64,000 nucleotides of DNA from Leuconostoc rapi (GTDB taxonomy: Bacteria > Bacillota > Bacilli > Lactobacillales > Lactobacillaceae): NCBI RefSeq assembly GCF_016908715.1, contig NZ_JAFBEK010000001.1, forward strand, positions 310,001 through 374,000, read 5' to 3'. Of the stretch, positions 47,639-55,837 are shown piece by piece (the stretch's first letter is position 1; each line of letters starts with the position of its first letter). Below the pieces are notes generated by a model. The model was given only the letters and a program-made list of their open reading frames with translations, was not told the origin of the DNA and did no database searches. Made by a program: the position numbers and the translations under genes.

Positions 47639-48692
47639 CATTAAAACACCAAACAATGCTGTTTTGTTTGCTATGCAATCACGTGGTGAAGGGGTATTAC
47701 TGAAATTTGATCAGGTGACACTGCAATTTGCTGTAACTTTATCTGAACTAGGTGCTGTTAAGTTAGAGTCAAACTATTGGCTTACACGCGGTGCAGCAGT
47801 AGCTTTACAAAAACGTAGCGATAGCTATGCTTTACATCAGTGGCTATCGCAAAATGACTATGTTTGGCAGGTGGGTTCACATACGTTGCATGATGTATCG
47901 GGTGTGATTTATGGGGTGCTAAATGTCAGCCCAGAGTCTTTTTATAATGGTGAGTTAGTTTCAAAAAAAGTAGATACAATGGTGTCACGTGCCGGTGAAA
48001 TGTTGACACTGGGCGCTGATGTTATCGAAATTGGTGGTCAAACCACAAAACCAGGGTATGTTGAATTAACAGCGACTGAAGAAATAAATCGTATTTCACC
48101 AGTTATTAAGGGCATCAAACAACGTTTTCCTGAAGCAATTGTCGCGGTTGATACCTATAAATATGAAGTCATGGTCATGGCTGTTGCATTAGGTGTGAAT
48201 ATTATTAATGATGTTAATGGCTTTCTGGATGATGAACGCAAGGGTCCGTTTTTAGCAAACAAACAAGTTGGACTGTTGACAATGTGGAATCCGCGTACGC
48301 AAGCAGTGACCCATTTACAACAAGAGATGCATGATTGGTTTGCAGAAAATTTAACAGCGTTAACAGCATATGGCATTGATAGAGAGCGTATTGCACTTGA
48401 TCCCGGTGTTGGCTATGCAAAAAATTCAAACGGTCATCAGGATTTGGCTATGATGAATACAATTGCGCATTTACAAGATTTTAGAAGACCAATTATGACA
48501 GCGGTAGCTAATAAAGGCTGGGCTAAATTCTTACTTGATTTGCCAAAAAATAAGCGAGCTGATGTATCATTAATTGCTGCAAACGAAATGTTTCGTCGTG
48601 GTGCACGTATATTGCGTGTTCACGATGTACAATCAGCCAAGCAAATGGTCCAAGTGGTTCAAGCCATTTCAGGCAGCTTTTTAACGTCTTAG
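47628..48692 (+). CDS. folP: Dihydropteroate synthase with N-terminal extension
   Basis: Condenses pterin pyrophosphate with pABA. The TIM-barrel part (about residues 90-350) shows GVLNVSPESFYNGE, VIEIGGQTTKPG (usual GGESTRPG), AVDTYKYEV, NDVNG, DPGVGYAKN and ANKGWAKF (usual SRKxFIG). About 90 residues with no recognised domain precede it, so the protein is longer (354) than the usual 270-280. Last gene of the fol cluster. Start at ATG 47628 or 47631. Confidence 0.92.
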   Translation: MMIDIKTPNNAVLFAMQSRGEGVLLKFDQVTLQFAVTLSELGAVKLESNYWLTRGAAVALQKRSDSYALHQWLSQNDYVWQVGSHTLHDVSGVIYGVLNVSPESFYNGELVSKKVDTMVSRAGEMLTLGADVIEIGGQTTKPGYVELTATEEINRISPVIKGIKQRFPEAIVAVDTYKYEVMVMAVALGVNIINDVNGFLDDERKGPFLANKQVGLLTMWNPRTQAVTHLQQEMHDWFAENLTALTAYGIDRERIALDPGVGYAKNSNGHQDLAMMNTIAHLQDFRRPIMTAVANKGWAKFLLDLPKNKRADVSLIAANEMFRRGARILRVHDVQSAKQMVQVVQAISGSFLTS

Positions 48693-48723
48693 CGCCTGGT
48701 AAATTAAATATATAGAAAAAATA

Positions 48724-48822
48724 TTGCACTTATTTCGAAACTACGTTATAATAAAAGGGACCAACTGGGTAGAATCTATCTACCTACCCGCCACTTATTC
48801 CTTGGAGTAAGTGGCGTTTTTA
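48724..48822 (+). ncRNA. Candidate small RNA or short attenuated leader between folP and tex
   Basis: Near-perfect promoter TTGCAC (48724-48729), 17-nt spacer, TATAAT (48747-48752). The predicted RNA starts near 48759 and contains the hairpin GGTAGA/TCTACC (48768-48784). It ends at a strong terminator, CGCCACTTA/TAAGTGGCG (48789-48816) plus T5. The RNA would be about 64 nt, with no ORF of note. I recognise no known RNA family. Confidence 0.6.
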
Positions 48823-48937
48823 ATTGAGGCAATATTTGAAAAATACTGCCATTGTTATTGGTAATTCACGATATAATAAATAGGTAACACAAAACAGTAA
48901 GTACTTTGTGTCACAAGTCACATTTTGAAAGAAGATA

Positions 48938-51148
48938 ATGGTACCTAATCATATGACAACACTTATTTTAACGGACTTAACACAGACCGATACTGCTAAA
49001 CAAGTCGCGCAAACACTTAACATCGATTTTAAGCAAGTTAATGCAACGCTTACACTACTCAATGACGGTTCAACAGTGCCTTTTATTTCCCGTTACCGCA
49101 AGGAAATGACTGGTGAGCTGGATGAAGTACAAATTCGCGATATTCAGGCCGCTGCTAAGAAATTGCAAGATTTGTCAGATCGTAAACAAACTGTGTTAAA
49201 GGCTATTTATGAACAACAACAGCTCACACCAGATTTGTTAAAAACCATTCAATCTGCAAAAACAGTACAAATTGTAGAAGACTTATATTTACCGTACAAA
49301 CAAAAAAGACTTACTAAGGCAATGGTTGCACGCGAAAATGGCTTGCAGCCGTTAGCAGACTTTGTCATGGCACATATTACCAAAACGATTCCTGTTGATG
49401 ACTATATTAACGATGCTGTACCTACGCATACGGATGTATTAGCAGGGCTACATGAGATACTAGCTGAACAAATTGGCGAAAATGCGTTATATAGACAATG
49501 GTTACGAACACGAATGGGACAAGATGGCACATTCATATCTAGTTTAAAACGTGGCGGTAAGGCAAAAGATGAACAAGCAATTTATGAACAATATTATGAT
49601 TATAGTGAACCGCTCAAAACAATTATTGAGAACAAATTTCGTATTTTAGCTGTTAATCGTGGTGAAAAAGATGGTGTTCTGTCGGCTAAAATTGATTTTG
49701 CCGAAGCGCGTATGATTCATTTTATTCAAACGAAAGAATTGAAAAGTCAACAGGCAACAGGCTCTGGATATGAAGCTTTGCGTGCTGCAATTGAGGATGC
49801 GTACAAACGATTTATCCAGCCAGCAGTTGAAAGAGATATACGTCAGGAACTGACGTCACAAGCACAAGAACAAGCCATCAAGGTATTCGGGGAAAATCTT
49901 TATCACTTGCTCATGCAAGCACCACTTAAAGGTCAAATTGTGATGGGATTTGACCCAGGATTTAGAACAGGGTCTAAATTAGCAATCATTGATGAAAATG
50001 GCAAATTTTTAAACAAGCAGGTCATATATCCGCATAAACCGGCTAATTTACAGCAACGAAAAGCAGCCGCCGAAACATTTAAAACATTAGTGCAACACTA
50101 TCACGTGCAACTAGTAGCTATTGGGAATGGTACTGCCTCGCGCGAATCTGAAGAGTTTGTTGCCAATAATTTACCCAATGGTGTACAGTATGCGATCGTC
50201 AATGAAGCTGGTGCCTCAGTATATTCTGCATCTGATGAGGCACGTGCTGAATTTCCAGACTTGCATGTTGAAGAACGTTCAGCCATTTCTATTGGTCGTC
50301 GTATTCAGGATCCTTTAGCCGAATTCATTAAAATTGATCCCAAATCAGTTGGTGTTGGTCAATACCAACATGACTTAAACGCTAAATTACTAGATGAACA
50401 AGTGGATCAGGTAGTTGAAACAGCTGTGAACCAAGTTGGTGTCAACCTGAATACCGCTAGTGCGGCGCTGCTAACACATATTGCTGGTCTCAATAAAACA
50501 CTTGCCCAGAACATTGTCATTTACCGTGATACGATTGGTAAATTCACCTCGCGTATCCAACTCAAAAAAGTGACACGACTAGGTCCAAAAGCGTTTGAAC
50601 AAGCGGCAGGATTTTTACGTATTTTAGATGGTAAGAATATTTTAGATAATACAAATATTCATCCTGAAAGTTATTCTGCGGTTAAACAGTTACTCAAACT
50701 TGCAGAGATTGATTTGCAAGACTTAGCAACACCCATAGCTAATCAAAAATTGCGTGCCTTAAATCAAGAGCAAACAGCAAAGACCCTCAACATTGGATTG
50801 CAAACATTACAAGATGTCATAACGAACTTACAAAAGCCTGGTCGAGATGGCCGTTCTGAGATGGTTGGGGCACTGTTAAAATCTGATATTTTACATATTG
50901 AAGATTTAAAATCTGGGATGAAGTTGCAAGGTACTGTACGCAATGTTGTTGATTTTGGTGCATTTGTCGATCTTGGTGTGAAACATGATGGGTTGGTGCA
51001 TATTTCGCGATTGGCAAGGCGTCGTGTCAAAAAACCAACAGATGTTGTATCTGTCGGTGACATTGTTAATGTTTGGGTGGTTGATATTGACGAAAAAAGA
51101 CAGCGTATTGGGTTGACAATGATTAATCCAGAGGAGGTTAATGCATGA
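48938..51148 (+). CDS. tex: Tex family transcription accessory protein / S1 RNA-binding protein
   Basis: RNA-binding protein of the Tex family. N-terminal Tex domain (VPFISRYRKEMTGELDEVQIRDI, seen as FISRYRKEMTGELDE), YqgF-like RNase H fold (MGFDPGFRTGSKLAIID), helix-hairpin-helix (NQVGVNLNTASAALLTHIAGL region) and C-terminal S1 domain (VRNVVDFGAFVDLGVKHDG). The 736 residues fit. The start is ATG 48938 or 48953. It has its own -10 (TATAAT near 48875). Confidence 0.95.
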   Translation: MVPNHMTTLILTDLTQTDTAKQVAQTLNIDFKQVNATLTLLNDGSTVPFISRYRKEMTGELDEVQIRDIQAAAKKLQDLSDRKQTVLKAIYEQQQLTPDLLKTIQSAKTVQIVEDLYLPYKQKRLTKAMVARENGLQPLADFVMAHITKTIPVDDYINDAVPTHTDVLAGLHEILAEQIGENALYRQWLRTRMGQDGTFISSLKRGGKAKDEQAIYEQYYDYSEPLKTIIENKFRILAVNRGEKDGVLSAKIDFAEARMIHFIQTKELKSQQATGSGYEALRAAIEDAYKRFIQPAVERDIRQELTSQAQEQAIKVFGENLYHLLMQAPLKGQIVMGFDPGFRTGSKLAIIDENGKFLNKQVIYPHKPANLQQRKAAAETFKTLVQHYHVQLVAIGNGTASRESEEFVANNLPNGVQYAIVNEAGASVYSASDEARAEFPDLHVEERSAISIGRRIQDPLAEFIKIDPKSVGVGQYQHDLNAKLLDEQVDQVVETAVNQVGVNLNTASAALLTHIAGLNKTLAQNIVIYRDTIGKFTSRIQLKKVTRLGPKAFEQAAGFLRILDGKNILDNTNIHPESYSAVKQLLKLAEIDLQDLATPIANQKLRALNQEQTAKTLNIGLQTLQDVITNLQKPGRDGRSEMVGALLKSDILHIEDLKSGMKLQGTVRNVVDFGAFVDLGVKHDGLVHISRLARRRVKKPTDVVSVGDIVNVWVVDIDEKRQRIGLTMINPEEVNA

Positions 51149-51714
51149 TTATTCAAGCGGCAACAAAAGCAGACCAAGCCGTCATTTTAGAACTTGAGCA
51201 GACGATTTTGGATGATATGGCCTTGAAAATCTACGATGAGTTACGTGTTGCTGATGTGCAGGAGGCTTTGTCATTAGCTGTGGCAACTTCTGATAAAAGT
51301 CGCTATCATTATAGCCGGGCATTAGTTGCTAAAAACGATGCAAATCAAATTCTTGGGGTGGCTTTTGGTTATGTTGACACGGAAGAAAAAACACTTGACG
51401 ATGCTTTGCAAACTGTTTTAGCAGATAAATTCAGTTATCATCGTTGGCTCTTTGAAGATTCAGAAGTGTTTGATAATGAATGGTATCTAGATTCCATTGT
51501 GGTCACAGATGAAGCGCGTGGACAAGGGATTGGTAAAAAACTATTTCAAGCTATTGAGACACGTGCTAAAGATCAACATCGTGACGTTGTCGGGTTAAAT
51601 GTCGATGATGGTAATCCCAGAGCATACAAATTATATGATTCGTTAGGTTTTAAACCAGTTGGTCGATTGACTATTGGCTCGCATGATTATACGCATATGC
51701 AAAAGCAATTATAA
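51145..51714 (+). CDS. GNAT family N-acetyltransferase
   Basis: A 189-residue acetyltransferase with the acetyl-CoA loop VTDEARGQGIGKKLFQAIE (about residues 128-146) and the C-terminal LNVDDGNPRAYKLYDSLGF block. The substrate is unknown. It overlaps tex by 4 nt (ATGA), so is co-expressed with it. A bidirectional terminator follows. Confidence 0.9.
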   Translation: MIIQAATKADQAVILELEQTILDDMALKIYDELRVADVQEALSLAVATSDKSRYHYSRALVAKNDANQILGVAFGYVDTEEKTLDDALQTVLADKFSYHRWLFEDSEVFDNEWYLDSIVVTDEARGQGIGKKLFQAIETRAKDQHRDVVGLNVDDGNPRAYKLYDSLGFKPVGRLTIGSHDYTHMQKQL

Positions 51715-51752
51715 AAAATGGCCATGCTGAGTTTCAAGCGTGGCCATTTTTT
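51713..51752. terminator. Bidirectional terminator between the GNAT and YitT genes
   Basis: AAAATGGCCATGC / GCGTGGCCATTTT with one G-T pair, A-rich on one side and T-rich on the other. Confidence 0.88.
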
Positions 51753-52641
51753 AGAAGAAAATAAATTTTTTCTTGGGTCTCAGGTAAGAGAATCCTTCGC
51801 CAAGTTGTTCTTGAGCAGTAAAAATTGAGACAAAGGCTTTCGGGTCGATTTCTTGAATGATGTGTTGCACAGCGCTGACTTCCGACGGATCAACAACAAC
51901 ATAAACAACACGTTGTTCGCGATGAGAGTATCCCCCCTCTGATTTTAATAGACTTGTACCACGCTCCAACTCATCCATAATGGCATGAGATATTTCTTCG
52001 GGGTAGCTTGTGAAAATCATAAATGAACGCGCCGTGTAGGCACCTTGTTGCGTTAATCCAACAACTTGGGCAAACACAAACGAGGCAATTAATGTATACA
52101 TCATCTGTACAATGTCAATGTAGACTAGTGACATCAGTAAAACAACGGCATCTAAAGCAAACATTGTACGACCAATTTGGATAGCAAATTTTTGTTCCAT
52201 GATACGTGCTACAACATCTGTACCACCAGATGTGCCGCCGAATCGAAAGACGATGCCTAACCCAACACCTGAGATAATACCCGCTAATAATCCAGCAATT
52301 AGCATATCATGGTGTAATATTGGGTGCATTGGCAGGGTTTGCCAGGTATATAGCCAAAATGACAGGGTAGCGATACCCCAAATTGTATAAATGAACGATC
52401 TGCGACCAAGAATACGATAACCGAGTAATAATAGGGGCACATTTAAAATTAAGTTTGTATAGGCTGGATTCCAATTAAATAGAGCTAGCAAGATTAAGGT
52501 GATACCGGACAAGCCACCTTCAGCTAGTTGATTTGGAATATTAATATTAATTAAGCTCCAGCCATAAAATCCTGTACCAAGGGTAATCATTACCAAATCT
52601 TTTAGTGAAATACGTGCTAAATTTGTGTTATTCATAGGCAT
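51751..52641 (-). CDS. YitT family membrane protein (DUF161 + DUF2179)
   Basis: A 296-residue membrane protein with five to six transmembrane helices in the first 200 residues (DUF161, including EGGLSGITLI and RFGGTSGGTDVVARI). A cytosolic C-terminal DUF2179 domain (YVVVDPSEVSAVQHIIQEIDPKAFVSI region) follows. The role is unknown; transport is often suggested. Minus-strand SD GAGGAG lies 8 nt before ATG 52641. Confidence 0.9.
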   Translation of the reverse strand: MPMNNTNLARISLKDLVMITLGTGFYGWSLININIPNQLAEGGLSGITLILLALFNWNPAYTNLILNVPLLLLGYRILGRRSFIYTIWGIATLSFWLYTWQTLPMHPILHHDMLIAGLLAGIISGVGLGIVFRFGGTSGGTDVVARIMEQKFAIQIGRTMFALDAVVLLMSLVYIDIVQMMYTLIASFVFAQVVGLTQQGAYTARSFMIFTSYPEEISHAIMDELERGTSLLKSEGGYSHREQRVVYVVVDPSEVSAVQHIIQEIDPKAFVSIFTAQEQLGEGFSYLRPKKKFIFF

Positions 52642-52737
52642 CTAAGCTCCTCAACGACATTGCTTTAATTTTATCATAAAATCTATTGGCAGTAGCATGT
52701 AGATATTTGGTATAATAGTATAAATTGAGAGGTAAAT

Positions 52738-53274
52738 ATGGCAGATAAAGATTACAAACGTCCTAAATTTCATAAGACCACACATATAGTACGTAATATT
52801 TTTATTACGATTGCTGCCCTAATTATTATTAGTTTGGGTGTTTTCATTTACATTGGTTATTCGTCGTCTCAAAAAACGACAGCGCCAATCGCAGAGAAAG
52901 TTGTTAACAATAAGACTGTTAACGAGACCATTCATTCGGATTCTTCGAAGTCAAATGCGACATCGAGTCATAATGATCAGCAGAGCGATCAGTCATCAAA
53001 TTCATCGGCAAACAGCAATAGCAGTGACAGTCAGTCGGAGTCAAGTAGCAGTGCTTCTTCATCTTCTGCCTCAAGTCGTTCTGAGGATAAAGATAAATCA
53101 GACATTGAGGCGTCCGCACACTTGAAGGGTAAGAAAATTAGTGAAGCCATTGCCTGGGCAAAAGCACATAATCGTTATTATTCATGGTCCATTACCTCTG
53201 GTGGTGATGATGCAGTTGTGACATCTGTAACAGATGACGGGCATAATATTAGTTTTGTTGCATCAGCTAAGTAA
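52738..53274 (+). CDS. Membrane-anchored Ser-rich protein
   Basis: A 178-residue protein with a basic cytosolic N terminus, one transmembrane helix (about residues 18-41), a Ser/Asn/Gln-rich low-complexity stretch (about 60-120) and a folded-looking C-terminal segment (about 128-178: HLKGKKISEAIAWAKAHNRYY onward). The Ser tract resembles a wall-spanning linker. The function is unknown. TGGTATAAT -10 and GAGAGG precede it. Confidence 0.75.
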   Translation: MADKDYKRPKFHKTTHIVRNIFITIAALIIISLGVFIYIGYSSSQKTTAPIAEKVVNNKTVNETIHSDSSKSNATSSHNDQQSDQSSNSSANSNSSDSQSESSSSASSSSASSRSEDKDKSDIEASAHLKGKKISEAIAWAKAHNRYYSWSITSGGDDAVVTSVTDDGHNISFVASAK

Positions 53275-53290
53275 ATGAATAGAGAAAGAT

Positions 53291-54106
53291 ATGCCACATA
53301 AAATTTTAACAATTGCTGGTTCCGATACCATTGCAGGTGGCGGTATACAAGCAGATTTAGCAACATTTAGTAACTATGATTATTTTGGATTAAGTGTCTT
53401 GACATCAATTGTCACGGTGACAGCATCAGAATTCAAGTTATTCCCAGTAGATACAGAAATTATTGAATCACAATTGCAGGCAGTGTTAGAAGTAGACGAT
53501 ATAATGGCTATTAAAGTGGGTTTATTACCAACACCTGAGATCATTACGCTGGTGGCAAGTTATTTGTCGCATGTTGATATACCTATTATTGTTGATCCTG
53601 TCATGGTTTTTAAAGAAACGTCAAAAATTGATACAAAAAATGTCGCAACAGCTATCAAAAATGAATTACTACCGTTAGCAACGATTGTTACACCTAATTT
53701 GAATGAGGCACAAATATTATCGGGCCAGATGATTAATAGTTTGCAAGAAATGAAGCAAGCTGTAAAAACGATTTTTAAGTATGGTTCCAAAAACGTTGTA
53801 ATTAAGGGTGGCGCGGCATTGGCGGGTAGTGAGGCTGTTGATGTATTATATGATGGGTCAGTGCTTGTAACATTAACGCAAGAGAAGGTTACCACATCAC
53901 CACCGTATCATAATGGTGCGGGTTGCACCTTATCAGCCGCTATAGCTGCTAATTTAGGTCGCTCTTTAGATACTATAACAGCAGTAAACGATGCCAAAAA
54001 ATTTGTTTGGCAGGGCATTAAAAGTGGTGTAACTATAAATAAAAAATTTGCATTTGGCAATGTTTGGCAAGGTGCTCGGAGAAGTAATTATGGACCAAAA
54101 ATTTAA
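53291..54106 (+). CDS. Pyridoxine/hydroxymethylpyrimidine kinase (PdxK/ThiD family)
   Basis: Ribokinase-fold kinase phosphorylating vitamin B6 or HMP. N-terminal ILTIAGSDTIAGGGIQADLATF and the anion-hole/catalytic motif HNGAGCTLSAAIAANLG (GAGC rather than GTGD) fit the ThiD-like PdxK of Firmicutes. The 271 residues are normal. It overlaps the following ECF S component, which favours vitamin salvage; B6 versus HMP is undecided. Confidence 0.87.
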   Translation: MPHKILTIAGSDTIAGGGIQADLATFSNYDYFGLSVLTSIVTVTASEFKLFPVDTEIIESQLQAVLEVDDIMAIKVGLLPTPEIITLVASYLSHVDIPIIVDPVMVFKETSKIDTKNVATAIKNELLPLATIVTPNLNEAQILSGQMINSLQEMKQAVKTIFKYGSKNVVIKGGAALAGSEAVDVLYDGSVLVTLTQEKVTTSPPYHNGAGCTLSAAIAANLGRSLDTITAVNDAKKFVWQGIKSGVTINKKFAFGNVWQGARRSNYGPKI

Positions 54107-54593
54107 TACAAAACAAATGACGATTTTAGCAGTAATCATCGCGTTAAACGTTGTTTTGTCTTATATCGTTAGAATACCAGTGCCGGCAACTAATGGCTTT
54201 GTTAATTTAGTAGAAGCAGGCATTTTTATAGCTGCTATACTAGGTGGTGCGCGTCAAGGTATGATAGTTGGTGGGTTAAGTGGCTTATTACTTGATTTGC
54301 TAGCTGGTTATCCGCAGTGGATGTTTTTTTCTCTAGTTATCCACGGCATAGAAGGCTTAGTTGTTGGTTATTTTGGTTATCAAAAAAAGACAATTAGCCA
54401 AATTATTGGTTTAATATTAGGGTCATTGATTATGATTATTGGCTACTTATTAGCTGGGGCATTTTTGTATAATTGGACAGCAGGAATTGCGTCTATTATT
54501 GGCAATGTAGCCCAGTCCGTTATGGGGCTAGTTGTTGCGTTACTATTGATACCGATATTTAAACATATGCCACAAGTTAATTTAAGAAATTAA
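54090..54593 (+). CDS. ECF transporter S component (vitamin B6 or HMP type predicted)
   Basis: A 167-residue membrane protein with about six helices and the S-component pattern near the start (ALNVVLSYIVRIPVPATNGFVNLVEAGIF, seen as VPATNGFVNLVEAG) and GLLLDLLAGYPQWM. It needs the shared EcfA1A2T module, which is not in the window. ATG 54090 follows CGGAGAAG and overlaps the kinase gene by 17 nt, so both probably salvage the same vitamin. The kinase class suggests pyridoxine, by inference. Confidence 0.82.
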   Translation: MDQKFNTKQMTILAVIIALNVVLSYIVRIPVPATNGFVNLVEAGIFIAAILGGARQGMIVGGLSGLLLDLLAGYPQWMFFSLVIHGIEGLVVGYFGYQKKTISQIIGLILGSLIMIIGYLLAGAFLYNWTAGIASIIGNVAQSVMGLVVALLLIPIFKHMPQVNLRN

Positions 54594-54643
54594 AAGCGAC
54601 GGATGATTGTCTGTTGCTTTTTAATGTGATGAGGTATAATTTC

Positions 54644-55837
54644 ATGAAGTATCATTTTTCACGCGCGTTACGTGATGAGGATCAGACACGACTCTACTGT
54701 GCCTTAGATTATTTCGACACAACAGCTTATTTTGCATCTGCTGATAGCAAAAAAGAATTATTTGGATTTGGTGTTTTACAGCAGGCAATGTCACCCGAAA
54801 ATTTGACGGGCGATGTTGTTTTTGGTGGCTGTGCTTTTGATGATCAATTGATAGTTAATACACAACTAATGAACGGTATGTGGTTTGTACCAAAAATTTT
54901 TGTGACGGTTTATGATCGTTACATCAAATTTGAATCAAATACTGTCGCTAATTTTGAAGAATGGTTGGCAACATTTAAAAAGCGTGAAACCGCACAGATA
55001 ACCATTCGTGGTGTCACTGATGAACAAGATTGGTTACTTAGAACTGAAAAACTGATTGATACACTAACAACAAGTGATACTTTAAAAAAAGTAGTTTTTG
55101 GGAGACAAAAACAATATCAGTTATCCGATGCGTTGGACATTTCGCGCTTGATTACTGCATTGAAAACACAAAAAAATGCCTATCGCTTTATTTTAAAACA
55201 GCATCAGGAACTATTTGTTTCTGCCACACCGGAACGCTTGGTGAAGGTAATGGCTGGTCAATTAGAAACAGCAGCTGTGGCGGGTACGGTAAGAAGAGGC
55301 ACGACGATCTCAGAAGATGTCGCATTGGGCCAGTCTCTGTTCAATAGTGCAAAAAATAGACAAGAGCATCAGTATGTGGTTGATAATATTTTTCAAAAAT
55401 TACAAATGGTGACTACTGATTTAATCGTGCCAAAAACACCAAAACTTTTAAGCAATAAGCAGGTGCAACATCTTTACACCCCAATTAACGGTCGCATTGA
55501 TCCAGCATATGGCGTGGTCGATATTATGAGACGGTTGCATCCAACGCCAGCGCTTGGCGGGGTGCCACAAGAGGAAGCCCAACACTATATTCGATTACAT
55601 GAGAAGAAACCTCGTGGCTTGTTTGCTGCACCTATTGGTTATTACACGGCAAATAGCAGTGGCGAATTTATTATTGGCATCCGGTCTATGCATGTTAATC
55701 AGACCACACATTTGGCAACACTTTTTGCAGGAGCGGGGATTGTTTCAGATTCTAACGCGGAGCAAGAATTACAAGAAACAAATCTAAAATTTGAACCAAT
55801 GCGACAACTATTGAGGGACTATACAAATGGCAAATAA
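54644..55837 (+). CDS. menF: Isochorismate synthase
   Basis: First step of menaquinone synthesis, chorismate to isochorismate. The chorismate-binding fold shows AAVAGTVRRGTT, SAKNRQEHQYVVDNI, LHPTPALGGVP and GAGIVSDSNAEQELQET. The 397 residues from ATG 54644 (GAGG 9 nt upstream) are typical. The open frame extends to TTG 54614, without a ribosome site. A weak hairpin lies just ahead (54595-54620). Overlaps menD by 11 nt. Confidence 0.93.
   Translation: MKYHFSRALRDEDQTRLYCALDYFDTTAYFASADSKKELFGFGVLQQAMSPENLTGDVVFGGCAFDDQLIVNTQLMNGMWFVPKIFVTVYDRYIKFESNTVANFEEWLATFKKRETAQITIRGVTDEQDWLLRTEKLIDTLTTSDTLKKVVFGRQKQYQLSDALDISRLITALKTQKNAYRFILKQHQELFVSATPERLVKVMAGQLETAAVAGTVRRGTTISEDVALGQSLFNSAKNRQEHQYVVDNIFQKLQMVTTDLIVPKTPKLLSNKQVQHLYTPINGRIDPAYGVVDIMRRLHPTPALGGVPQEEAQHYIRLHEKKPRGLFAAPIGYYTANSSGEFIIGIRSMHVNQTTHLATLFAGAGIVSDSNAEQELQETNLKFEPMRQLLRDYTNGK

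Noticed and set aside
50764-51177. 137-codon minus-strand frame over the tex/GNAT junction
   Set aside because: Antisense shadow of tex; composition is that of a reversed coding strand.
55083-55836. menF as a possible salicylate or anthranilate synthase
   Set aside because: Direct overlap with menD and order menF-D-H-C favour isochorismate synthase.
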